Positions 1-8,079 of a stretch of 45,486 nt of DNA are shown here, one piece after another. A program made the position numbers and the translations under genes. Location of the stretch: NCBI GenBank assembly GCA_050942825.1, contig JBMNOA010000010.1, positions 1-45,486 on the forward strand. The letters run 5' to 3'. How positions within the stretch are numbered: the first letter of the stretch is position 1; each line of letters begins with the position of its first letter. This stretch comes from CAYRML01 sp050942825. Its GTDB lineage: Bacteria > Bacillota > Dehalobacteriia > UBA4068. The notes under the pieces were generated by a model, which was not told the origin of the DNA, did not search any database, and saw only the letters and a program-made list of their open reading frames with translations.

Positions 1-22
1 TATAATTTAGACACAGACATAC

Positions 23-559
23 CTAAAAAATAGGTTCGGCTTTAGCCAAGGGAGTATCCATAATATCGAAATCTTCCTCTTCTTCATCTTCATATTCTTC
101 GTCTAGTTGCGAATCCATTAGCAGAGATCTCACAATATCTTCCCTGCTGACGATGCCAATCAGTTTCCCATTTCTTACTACAGGCAGCCGATTGATCTTT
201 TTGTCAATAATAATGGAGGCAATTTCACTTATTTTCATATGCTTAGGAATAGTAATAACATTAGGAGTCATAATATCAAAGGCATTCAGAGCTGAAAGCT
301 TCTTGAAATCTTCTTCATATAGCTCTCTTCCTTGAAAATATATAAATGCTCCCATAATAGAAAGGATGCCAGGTAATCTCGGCACTGCTTTTTGATGTAT
401 CAAATCTCCCTCCGTTACAATACCAATCACTTTATTGTCATCATCAACTACAGGTACACCTGAGATATGATTGTCCACAAATGTTTTAGCGATTTCCTCG
501 ATAGATGCATCTCCCTTGACGGTAATGACTTCTTTAGTCATAATATTTTTTGCTTTCAT
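23..559 (-). CDS. Tandem CBS-domain protein
   Basis: A 178-residue soluble protein with two CBS modules. The first spans about residues 1-55 (KNIMTKEVITV, then SGVPVVDDDNKVIGIVTEGDL) and the second about 94-150 (FDIMTPNVITI, then NRLPVVRNGKLIGIVSREDI). A ~38-residue linker separates them, and the C-terminus is very acidic (EEYEDEEEEDFD). CBS pairs bind adenosine nucleotides and act as sensors; with no attached enzyme domain the partner cannot be named. I start at the ATG at 559 because AAAGGGGTG lies just upstream; the in-frame ATG at 577 overlaps that ribosome site and has none of its own. It reads toward the left edge, so an operon partner could lie outside the window. Confidence 0.85.
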   Translation of the reverse strand: MKAKNIMTKEVITVKGDASIEEIAKTFVDNHISGVPVVDDDNKVIGIVTEGDLIHQKAVPRLPGILSIMGAFIYFQGRELYEEDFKKLSALNAFDIMTPNVITIPKHMKISEIASIIIDKKINRLPVVRNGKLIGIVSREDIVRSLLMDSQLDEEYEDEEEEDFDIMDTPLAKAEPIF

Positions 560-681
560 TATATTCACCCCTTTCATGAATAATATATCATGTTAAATCA
601 GCCAGTAATGCAAAAATACCCTCTGTTGCTTGCAAAACCATTCAATTTTACATAAGAAATCTTGCACCATTATGATACTTT

Positions 682-1557
682 TTAAACATTTCCTATATAG
701 ACGTTCTTTAAATATTTTTTGGCCGTATTTTCCAATTTGGCCAAAGTATCCAGTGGGGTGGCAGTATTATCTGTCATTTGATAGTTGGGGAAAAATCTTG
801 ATAAATGAAGGGGTATCTCTGGCGAAATAGAGGCTAGCCATTTCGACATTTCTGATATTTCCCCTACTGAATCATTAAGACCGGGAATCACTAGAGTCGT
901 TATCTCCACATGACAATGGGAGGCAGCAATTTTAATAGTATTTTTTACATCTTCTAGATTGCCTTTGACAATATCGGCATAAAATCTATTATTATAAGCC
1001 TTTAAATCGATATTCATAGCATCAATAGAACGGAGTATTTGACGTAAAGGCTCCTGATTGATAAAACCATTGGTGACCATCACATTGACTAGGCCTGCTG
1101 TTTGTGCCAGCTGGGCTGTCTCATAAACATATTCATACCAAATACTTGGCTCATTATAGGTATAAGCGATACCAATATTGCCTTGTGCCGTAAGCTTCAG
1201 AGCCTTTTCTACCACATCATGACTTTTTATGCTAATAGTCTGGACTTGGCCGCACTTTGTCCTGGCTATGCTATGGTTTTGGCAAAAAGGACATTGCAGA
1301 TTACAACCGACAGAACCTAATGACAGAATATAGCTGCCAGGGTGAAATTTTCTTAGCGGTTTTTTCTCTATACGATCAAGCGAAATAGAAGCAACACGTT
1401 CAAAGATCAAAGAATATAGACACCCATCAATATTTTGCCTGACACCGCAGACACCTCGATGGCCGGGAGAAATAACACAGTTATGAGGGCAAAGAAAGCA
1501 ACAAGTACTGCCATCGCCTTTTTTAATATAAAACATAGCCTCTTTTAATCCTGTCAT
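682..1557 (-). CDS. amrS: AmmeMemoRadiSam system radical SAM enzyme
   Basis: A 291-residue radical SAM enzyme. The N-terminus has a cysteine-rich block (CCFLCPHNCVISPGHRGVCGVR, residues ~19-40) typical of this family, then the SAM cluster motif CNLQCPFCQN (~84-93) and a TIM-barrel core with YTYNEPSIWYEY and a C-terminal HLSRFFPNYQM. It belongs to the AmmeMemoRadiSam (PflA-like) group, whose members co-occur with MEMO and AMMECR1 proteins. The reaction is not established to my knowledge. The MEMO-AMMECR1 fusion lies 14 bases upstream on the same strand, so the two form an operon. The start is supported by AGAGGT eight bases before the ATG. Confidence 0.9.
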   Translation of the reverse strand: MTGLKEAMFYIKKGDGSTCCFLCPHNCVISPGHRGVCGVRQNIDGCLYSLIFERVASISLDRIEKKPLRKFHPGSYILSLGSVGCNLQCPFCQNHSIARTKCGQVQTISIKSHDVVEKALKLTAQGNIGIAYTYNEPSIWYEYVYETAQLAQTAGLVNVMVTNGFINQEPLRQILRSIDAMNIDLKAYNNRFYADIVKGNLEDVKNTIKIAASHCHVEITTLVIPGLNDSVGEISEMSKWLASISPEIPLHLSRFFPNYQMTDNTATPLDTLAKLENTAKKYLKNVYIGNV

Positions 1558-1571
1558 AAGATCTAACCTCT

Positions 1572-2981
1572 TTATTGATATCTGACCACTTCAAAACGTT
1601 CTAAATCATATTTTTCACCTTTTTTGAGGCCTGCTTTCTCTAAAGCTATTTGTACCTGCATCTGAGCAGTGTCAATCCCTTCCAGATCAGGCAACAGCAG
1701 TCCCCTTTTCAACCCCGAGCTTACTATTACGCCATACCTTTTGACATCCAATTGATCCACAGAAGTGATTTTTTCGGGTTTTCCCAACACATCAACTGAA
1801 TAGATAAGATCAGGCAGCTCATCTATGCTTAAAGGCGGAAAGCGCGGGTCCTGAGTGGCCGCACTAATGGCATTATTGATAATCTCTGCAGCAATATTCT
1901 CTCTCGTAGCAGCAATGGTGCCGATGCAACCTCTCAGCCTGCCATGTTTTTTGAGAGAAACAAAAACCCCGGCACAATCATGCAAAAAATTGTCCGGTAA
2001 CCATGAAGGTACCTCAAGGATTCTCTTTTCTTTGATAAAAGTCTCAATCGCTTGCCTTGCTAATTTTACAAGAGGGCTTTCGTTATTTTTGATGCTATCC
2101 AGAGCAGCTTTTTTATTTTGCAAATAGTTTTGTAAAATATCCTTTTTATTATTTTCTTTTAGCACATTGACTTTGGCAACAAGATAGCCTACACCAAAAG
2201 GACCCTCATAAGAATAGATATCTGTTTTTATTTCTAACCCATCCATTGCTCCCAGCATGATAATAAATGAGCGGGTTCCACATTCTCCGGCCACCTCCAT
2301 ATAATCCTCAGATATATCTAATATATCTTCTATGGCGTTTTTATTAAGCTTGTCTATCAAATATACATCATACTCACGGCCTTTAGCATGATAGCCGGCC
2401 GGAGCATCAGCAGTAAGCCTGTGTGAAAGATCGCCGCTTGCCACATAGACAATATCCTCTTCACATGAAGTTACGGCTTCTTTAATACATTTGCCCAATT
2501 TATACAGTTCTATATTTGACATAAAGGGAGTAGATATACAAACCAATTTAAAATCAGCTAGTTCCTGGCTGATAAAGTAAAGAGGTACCATGGCGCCATG
2601 ATCGAGCTGATCGCTTATACCATATTGCGCTTTTTGCTCGCTTTTTAAGTTACCTGCCTGTATACCGGCAAATTGTGCTTGCTCTGCTATATGAAAAGCT
2701 AATTGCCTATTGTTATCAAACTCCATGCCAACTTTCTGGTGCCCGAAAGCAGAAAAATCCCCTCTAAGCTTTGCAGAATCCCATATATACACATAATCAC
2801 TAAAACATGGTGCATGGGGAGAAGATAAGATAATAGTCCCCGGCTTATCCTTAGCAATTTCCTTAGCTGCTTTTTTAACTGCCGTAATTGTATCAAGAGC
2901 ATAATTACCCCTGACCTCACCTATTTCAGGTACTATTATTGGAGGATGAGGTAAAATATAACCATTGATGATTTTGCCCAT
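1572..2981 (-). CDS. MEMO-AMMECR1 fusion protein (AmmeMemoRadiSam A+B)
   Basis: A 469-residue two-domain protein. Residues ~1-265 are a MEMO domain (class III extradiol dioxygenase fold) with its histidine motifs: LPHPPIIVPEIG, SSPHAPCF, DQLDHGAMVPLYF and ASGDLSHRL. Residues ~285-469 are an AMMECR1 domain with LRGCIGTI. In many genomes these are separate genes; here they are fused and followed by the radical SAM partner, which suggests all three act together. MEMO proteins can bind a redox metal, but their bacterial role is unknown. I place the start at the ATG at 2981 behind GAGGAGG; the TTG six bases upstream overlaps the spacer and is less likely. Confidence 0.9.
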   Translation of the reverse strand: MGKIINGYILPHPPIIVPEIGEVRGNYALDTITAVKKAAKEIAKDKPGTIILSSPHAPCFSDYVYIWDSAKLRGDFSAFGHQKVGMEFDNNRQLAFHIAEQAQFAGIQAGNLKSEQKAQYGISDQLDHGAMVPLYFISQELADFKLVCISTPFMSNIELYKLGKCIKEAVTSCEEDIVYVASGDLSHRLTADAPAGYHAKGREYDVYLIDKLNKNAIEDILDISEDYMEVAGECGTRSFIIMLGAMDGLEIKTDIYSYEGPFGVGYLVAKVNVLKENNKKDILQNYLQNKKAALDSIKNNESPLVKLARQAIETFIKEKRILEVPSWLPDNFLHDCAGVFVSLKKHGRLRGCIGTIAATRENIAAEIINNAISAATQDPRFPPLSIDELPDLIYSVDVLGKPEKITSVDQLDVKRYGVIVSSGLKRGLLLPDLEGIDTAQMQVQIALEKAGLKKGEKYDLERFEVVRYQ

Positions 2982-3212
2982 GACCAATCCCTCCTCAAAA
3001 TAAATTACTGCTTAATTAAAAAATTACCTAAATCATTTCCATTTTTTTCTTATATTGTTCAACAGATACAGCATTAAACCTGCATATGATTAACGGTAAT
3101 TTTACCTATATAAAGCAATTTTTCCCGGCTGATGATTAAATAATTCTAATTTTTATTATAATTTACTAACAATATTTCATAAAGATTACTAGATAAACAA
3201 AGAGATTAAATA
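2982..3212. other. Divergent intergenic region, nothing coding
   Basis: This AT-rich stretch lies between the AmmeMemoRadiSam operon (minus) and the polyamine operon promoter (plus). I see no open frame with a ribosome site and no clear promoter for the minus-strand operon. Confidence 0.6.
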
Positions 3213-3241
3213 TTGACTTTTATGTTGTTTTATTATACAAT
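3213..3241 (+). promoter_or_regulatory. Promoter of the polyamine operon leader
   Basis: TTGACT (3213-3218) and TACAAT (3236-3241) are separated by exactly 17 bases, a strong sigma-A-type promoter. Transcription would begin near 3248, about 445 bases before the first gene. Confidence 0.75.
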
Positions 3242-3247
3242 TCAATA

Positions 3248-3592
3248 GCGTACAGGCGATTAGAGCCTCAAACGAATGTTCGTTTTCTTACTAGCAGAGC
3301 AAAGGATTTTTTTGACCATTTCTTCTAAAAACTTTTTAGAGAAATATAAGGCCACACGGACAGCCAGGTCAAATGCCGATTGGCAACTTTAGTTGCCTTA
3401 TTGATTGGGCAAAGCCCAAATTTTATAAGTTGGTTACTTAAAACCGGGTGTAGCTGCACACCACACTTGTGAAACGATCAATAAGAGTAGTAAAAGTAAT
3501 TCCTTGCTATATAGACTCTAATCTTCTACATTGTGAATAAATAAAAAGCGAATGTAAATTCAATAATAAATAAAACATGTTTGTAGAAAAGT
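3248..3592 (+). ncRNA. Structured leader RNA of the polyamine operon, family unknown
   Basis: The leader between promoter and terminator-like hairpin contains a run of inverted repeats: AGGC/GCCT (3254-3268), AAACGAA/TTCGTTT (3270-3285), TCTAAAAA/TTTTTAGA (3324-3340), GGCAACT/AGTTGCC (3382-3397), TTGGGC/GCCCAA (3405-3419) and GGTGT/ACACC (3447-3462). It has no T-box core and I could not match it to SAM, guanidine, lysine, 6S, tmRNA or RNase P RNAs. It could be a cis-acting sensor for the polyamine genes or an independent small RNA that ends at the hairpin at 3593. The evidence is only the layout and the repeats. Confidence 0.4.
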
Positions 3593-3653
3593 AACTCAAG
3601 TGGATTTTGTGGTGTAGTATTACCACTACTAACTCTTGGGTTTTTTGTTTTTC
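3593..3653 (+). terminator. Terminator-like attenuator before the polyamine genes
   Basis: AACTCAAG (3593-3600) can pair with CTTGGGTT (3635-3642), with an inner GTAGT/ACTAC hairpin (3614-3629). The stem is followed by T6-G-T5. It lies between promoter and first gene, so it must be read through or be regulated for the operon to be expressed. Confidence 0.55.
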
Positions 3654-3693
3654 TCAGTTATAAGTTTTGCATATTTAGAAAGGGTGGTCACAA

Positions 3694-5148
3694 TTGGCAC
3701 ATTTTTTACAAAATAGAGCCCCTATCATGGAAGCTCTTAGCCAATTCAAAAAAATGCGCGTTGTCCCTTTTGATGTTCCGGGCCATAAAAGAGGCAAAGG
3801 CAACCGCGAGTTGACTGAATTTTTGGGAGAAGGTTGCATGGCAGTGGATATCAACTCCATGAAGCCTTTGGATAACCTTTGTCACCCTATTTCCGTGATC
3901 AAGGAAGCAGAACAACTAGCCGCCGACGCCTTTGATGCCGGACAAGCTTTTTTCATGGTTAATGGCACCACTAGTGCCGTACAGGCTATGATAATGTCCG
4001 TTTGCAAAAAAGGCGATAAAATCATTTTGCCCCGCAATGTCCATCGCAGTGCCATCAATGCCCTAATTATTTCGGGTGTTATTCCTGTTTATATCAATCC
4101 GCAAATAAATCATCAGTTGGGTATCTCTTTAGGCATGAAGCTTGCTGATCTGAAAAAAGCCATGCAGGAAAACCCCGATGCCAAAGCAGTGTTTGTCAAC
4201 AATCCTACTTATTACGGAATATGCTCTAATCTTAAAGCCATTACTGAATTGGCTCATCAATACAATATGAAAGTCTTGGTAGACGAAGCGCATGGCACTC
4301 ATTTCTATTTTAATAAGGATTTGCCACTTGCAGCAATGATAGCAGGTGCTGACATGTCCTCTGTAAGCATGCACAAATCAGGTGGCTCCTTGACCCAAAG
4401 CTCCCTACTATTGTTAGGTAAGGATATAAATGCTGATTATGTGCGTCAAATCATCAACTTGACTCAAACTACCAGCGCTTCTTATTTACTGCTTGCCAGC
4501 CTAGATATTTCCCGCAAGCGGCTGGCTGTAAATGGCGAAGAGATTTTTGCCAAAGTGATTAAAATGGCTCAATATGCCCGAGAAGAAATTAATCATATCA
4601 ATGACTACTATGCTTATGGGAAAGAATTGATCAATGGTGATACAGTTTTTGATTTCGATATAACCAAGCTTTCAGTAAACACCCTGGATACTGGTCTGGC
4701 GGGTATTGAGATTTATGATATTTTACGCGACGAATACGATATTCAAATCGAATTCGGCGATCTCGGTAATATCTTAGCTTATCTTTCCGTCGGTGACCGG
4801 CAACAAGACTTGGAACGCCTGGTCAGCGCATTATCTGAAATCAGGCGCAGATATAAAAAAGACAAAGGCGGTATGCTGAGTCAGGAGTATATCAATCCCT
4901 ATGTTGCAGTTGCTCCACAAGACGCCTTTTATGCCGCAAAAGAGGCCCTGCCGATAAAAAAAAGCCTGGGCCGAGTCTGTGCCGAATTTGTAATGTGTTA
5001 TCCTCCTGGTATTCCGATTTTAGCGCCCGGGGAAAAAATCACCAGTGATATTATTGATTATATTATTTATGCTAAAGAAAAAGGCTGCTCTTTGACGGGT
5101 ACCGAAGATATGAGCGTCGAACACATCAATGTATTGAAAGGGGAGTGA
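3694..5148 (+). CDS. speA: Arginine decarboxylase (Orn/Lys/Arg decarboxylase, SpeA type)
   Basis: A 484-residue PLP-dependent fold-I decarboxylase, most likely making agmatine from arginine. Visible motifs are PGHKRGKG (~29-36), the PLP phosphate region NGTTSA, DEAHGTH (197-203) and the PLP lysine in SMHKSGGSLTQSS (Lys228). Segments such as LLLASLDISRKRLA closely recall Bacillus-type SpeA, which lacks the N-terminal wing domain of the inducible enterobacterial enzymes. It starts at TTG 3694 behind AGGGTGG. Substrate choice among Arg, Lys and Orn is inferred from the agmatinase-family gene in the same operon. It is the first gene of a five-gene run with 4 bases to speE. Confidence 0.85.
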   Translation: MAHFLQNRAPIMEALSQFKKMRVVPFDVPGHKRGKGNRELTEFLGEGCMAVDINSMKPLDNLCHPISVIKEAEQLAADAFDAGQAFFMVNGTTSAVQAMIMSVCKKGDKIILPRNVHRSAINALIISGVIPVYINPQINHQLGISLGMKLADLKKAMQENPDAKAVFVNNPTYYGICSNLKAITELAHQYNMKVLVDEAHGTHFYFNKDLPLAAMIAGADMSSVSMHKSGGSLTQSSLLLLGKDINADYVRQIINLTQTTSASYLLLASLDISRKRLAVNGEEIFAKVIKMAQYAREEINHINDYYAYGKELINGDTVFDFDITKLSVNTLDTGLAGIEIYDILRDEYDIQIEFGDLGNILAYLSVGDRQQDLERLVSALSEIRRRYKKDKGGMLSQEYINPYVAVAPQDAFYAAKEALPIKKSLGRVCAEFVMCYPPGIPILAPGEKITSDIIDYIIYAKEKGCSLTGTEDMSVEHINVLKGE

Positions 5149-5152
5149 TATC

Positions 5153-6004
5153 ATGGAACTGTGGTTTACGGAAAAACACACACCCAATGTACAACTATCT
5201 ATTAAAGTTGATAGACAGCTGTATAGCGGCCAGAGCGAATTTCAAAGAATAGATGTCTTTGAATCCAACGAATTCGGACGTTTTCTAACCTTGGATGGTT
5301 ATATTATGATGACGGAAAAAGATGAATTTATCTATCACGAAATGATTGTTCACATTCCTATGGCAGTACATCCCGCAGCAAAAAAAATACTTGTCATCGG
5401 CGCCGGAGATGGTGGTGTGGTAAGGGAATTGACCAGGTATCCTTATGTGGAACATATCGACCTGGTGGAAATCGATCAATTGGTCGTGGAAGTTTGCAAA
5501 AAATATCTGCCGCAAACAGCCTGCCGTCTCAATGAACAACGAGTCAACATTTATTATCAAGACGGCCTAAAATTCATTCGCGCCTGCGAAAATAAATATG
5601 ATTTGATCATTGTCGATTCCACCGACCCATTCGGACCGGGAGAAGGCCTTTTTACCAAAGAATTTTATGGCAATTGCTATAAAGCCTTAAAAGATGATGG
5701 TATCATGGTCAACCAACATGAAAGTCCTTTTTATATAGATGATGCCACCGCCATGGAACGGGCCCATAAAAGAGTAGTGCAATCTTTTCCCATCAGCCGT
5801 CTTTATCAAGCTCATATCCCCACCTATCCTTCGGGTCATTGGCTCTTTGGCTTCGCCTCCAAAAAATATCATCCCATCCATGATTTCAATGCCTCCAAGT
5901 GGAGCATGCTCGGATTAAAGACCAGATATTATAACACCAAACTTCATGTTGGCGCTTTTGCCTTACCCAACTATGTAGAGGAGATACTGAGAAATGTTGA
6001 GTAA
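5153..6004 (+). CDS. speE: Spermidine synthase (aminopropyltransferase)
   Basis: A 283-residue aminopropyltransferase that moves the aminopropyl group of decarboxylated SAM to putrescine or a related amine. All hallmarks are intact: GAGDGG (83-88), VEID (105-108), the catalytic stretch DSTDPFGPGEGLF (155-167) and YPSGHWLFGFAS (225-236). It needs decarboxylated SAM, yet no speD (SAM decarboxylase) is seen in the operon or window, whereas the alternative carboxyspermidine route lies just downstream. Either speD is elsewhere or this enzyme has another role. Its end overlaps the start of speB by 11 bases. Confidence 0.9.
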   Translation: MELWFTEKHTPNVQLSIKVDRQLYSGQSEFQRIDVFESNEFGRFLTLDGYIMMTEKDEFIYHEMIVHIPMAVHPAAKKILVIGAGDGGVVRELTRYPYVEHIDLVEIDQLVVEVCKKYLPQTACRLNEQRVNIYYQDGLKFIRACENKYDLIIVDSTDPFGPGEGLFTKEFYGNCYKALKDDGIMVNQHESPFYIDDATAMERAHKRVVQSFPISRLYQAHIPTYPSGHWLFGFASKKYHPIHDFNASKWSMLGLKTRYYNTKLHVGAFALPNYVEEILRNVE

Positions 6005-6848
6005 AAATGTGGAGACCTTCATCGGCTGTGATAAGCAATACATGGAGGCCCAAATAGTGATTTTTGGGGCGCCTTTTGATTCCACCACCTCTTATCGGCC
6101 AGGCGCTAGATTCGCCAGCAAGGCCATACGGGCGGAATCCTTCGGTATAGAAACCTATAGCCCTTACCAGGATAAAGATTTGCTTGATATAGCGGTATTC
6201 GATGCCGGCGATCTGGAGCTTTGCTTTGGAGATACTGCAATAACTCTGCAGATGATAGAAAAATTCACTGCTAAAATATTGCACAATGACAAACTGCCTC
6301 TTATGATCGGCGGGGAGCATCTAGTCACATTGGGTGCAGTACGTGCGGCCATCAAAAAATATCCTAATCTTCATATCATACATTTTGATGCTCATACTGA
6401 CCTGCGGGAAGAATTTCTCGGCACCACGCTTTCCCATGCTACTGTGATGCGCCGGGTGTGGGATCTGATCGGTGACGGCAGGATTTTTCAATTCGCTATC
6501 CGTTCAGGTGAAAAAAATGAGTTTATCTGGGCCAAACAGCATACCTTTTTGCAAAAATTTACTTTTGAGGGCCTTAGAGAAACGGTTAAGCAACTTAAAG
6601 GTAAACCAGTATATTTCACGCTGGATCTGGATGTTCTTGATCCCTCAATCTTTCCCGGGACAGGCACACCCGAGGCAGGCGGAATTAGCTTCTCCGAGCT
6701 GTTGGAGGCAATTATAGCTATCAGTGAACTGGATATTGTAGCTTGCGATATCAATGAATTGTGCCCGGTTTATGATCAAAGCGGCGTCTCTACAGCAGTA
6801 GCTTGTAAAATATTAAGAGAATTGCTGTTGGCAATTCATACAAAGTAG
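5994..6848 (+). CDS. speB: Agmatinase-family ureohydrolase
   Basis: A 284-residue ureohydrolase expected to convert agmatine (or an N-substituted agmatine) to the amine plus urea. The binuclear manganese ligands are all visible: GGEH (106-109), DAHTD (132-136) and DLD (211-213, in LDLDVLDP). The CDS overlaps the last bases of speE, implying translational coupling. The order decarboxylase-aminopropyltransferase-ureohydrolase fits both putrescine-first and agmatine-first routes to spermidine, so the true substrate may be agmatine or (carboxy)aminopropylagmatine. Confidence 0.88.
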   Translation: MLSKNVETFIGCDKQYMEAQIVIFGAPFDSTTSYRPGARFASKAIRAESFGIETYSPYQDKDLLDIAVFDAGDLELCFGDTAITLQMIEKFTAKILHNDKLPLMIGGEHLVTLGAVRAAIKKYPNLHIIHFDAHTDLREEFLGTTLSHATVMRRVWDLIGDGRIFQFAIRSGEKNEFIWAKQHTFLQKFTFEGLRETVKQLKGKPVYFTLDLDVLDPSIFPGTGTPEAGGISFSELLEAIIAISELDIVACDINELCPVYDQSGVSTAVACKILRELLLAIHTK

Positions 6849-6876
6849 ATCATTTTATTTATAGGAGGATAATAAC

Positions 6877-8076
6877 ATGGGAAAAGCTTTAATTATTGGC
6901 TGCGGAGGGGTAGCCAGTGTGGCTATCCATAAATGCTGTCAAAACAGTGAGGTATTTGAAGAAATCTGCATCGCCAGCAGAACTATAAGTAAATGCAATG
7001 CCTTAAAGGCTAAATTAGATGGCGGCCGAACCAAAATCCACACAGCTCAAGTAGATGCTGATAATGTTGAGGAACTGATCAATTTAATTAATGAATTTAA
7101 ACCTGACATCGTGATGAATCTGGCCTTGCCTTATCAAGACCTGACCATTATGGATGCCTGCCTGGCAACTAAAACTCATTACCTGGACACGGCAAACTAT
7201 GAACCTTTGGACACAGCAAAATTTGAATACAAATGGCAATGGGCCTATCGAGAGCGCTTTGAACAAGCTGGTATCACAGCCCTTTTGGGTAGCGGCTTTG
7301 ACCCCGGTGTAACAGGAGTCTTCTGTGCTTATGCTCAAAAGCATCGTTTTGACGAAATCAATTACATTGATATTCTGGATGCCAATGCTGGTGATCATGG
7401 CTATCCTTTTGCCACCAATTTCAACCCGGAAATCAATATCCGTGAGGTAACCGCTAAAGGCAGTTATTGGGAAAACGGACACTGGTTGGAAACCGAGCCT
7501 ATGGAGATCAAAAGAGTCTATAATTTCCCGGAAATCGGCAAAAAAGATATGTATTTGCTGCACCATGAGGAACTGGAATCTTTGGCCTTAAATATAAAAG
7601 GCATAAAGCGTATCCGTTTCTTCATGACCTTTAGTCAAAACTATCTAACACATCTTAAATGCCTAGAAAATGTGGGCATGACCTCTATTGAGCCTATAGA
7701 ATTTGAAGGTAAACAAATAGTACCACTGCAATTTTTGAAGGCTGTGCTGCCCGATCCGGCTTCTTTAGGCCCCAGAACTAAAGGTAAAACTAATATCGGC
7801 TGCATCTTTCAAGGGAAAAAAGACGGACAGGATAAAACCTATTATCTCTACAATGTCAGCGACCATCAAGAATGCTATCGTGAGGTGGGTTCGCAAGCAA
7901 TTTCCTACACCACAGGTGTACCGGCCATGATCGGAGCTATGCTGGTGATGAACGGCACTTGGGCCAAACCGGGCGTCTATAATATCGAAGAATTTGATCC
8001 TGATCCCTTCATGGAGGCTTTGAACAAATGGGGCTTGCCCTGGCAAGAAAGTTTTAATCCTGATTTGGTGGAATGA
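6877..8076 (+). CDS. Carboxy(nor)spermidine dehydrogenase (saccharopine dehydrogenase family)
   Basis: A 399-residue saccharopine-dehydrogenase-like NAD(P)H enzyme. It opens with a Rossmann motif (ALIIGCGGVASVAIHKC, ~4-20) and carries the SRTISKC loop, DTANYEP and GSGFDPGVTGVFCAY segments of carboxynorspermidine/carboxyspermidine dehydrogenases. These condense L-aspartate semialdehyde with a diamine (or agmatine) and reduce the imine. The decarboxylase that removes the resulting carboxyl follows after 3 bases, which settles the family role over lysine saccharopine metabolism. GGAGG lies 9 bases before the ATG. Confidence 0.88.
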   Translation: MGKALIIGCGGVASVAIHKCCQNSEVFEEICIASRTISKCNALKAKLDGGRTKIHTAQVDADNVEELINLINEFKPDIVMNLALPYQDLTIMDACLATKTHYLDTANYEPLDTAKFEYKWQWAYRERFEQAGITALLGSGFDPGVTGVFCAYAQKHRFDEINYIDILDANAGDHGYPFATNFNPEINIREVTAKGSYWENGHWLETEPMEIKRVYNFPEIGKKDMYLLHHEELESLALNIKGIKRIRFFMTFSQNYLTHLKCLENVGMTSIEPIEFEGKQIVPLQFLKAVLPDPASLGPRTKGKTNIGCIFQGKKDGQDKTYYLYNVSDHQECYREVGSQAISYTTGVPAMIGAMLVMNGTWAKPGVYNIEEFDPDPFMEALNKWGLPWQESFNPDLVE

Positions 8077-8079
8077 ATT

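Noticed and set aside
630..830. 66-codon plus-strand frame at the end of the radical SAM gene
   Set aside because: Mostly antisense to a well-supported gene and without a ribosome site.
3677..3696. AGGGTGGTCAC resembles a T-box core before speA
   Set aside because: It is the ribosome site of the TTG start; there is no AGAGAG stem I, no specifier loop and no terminator after it.
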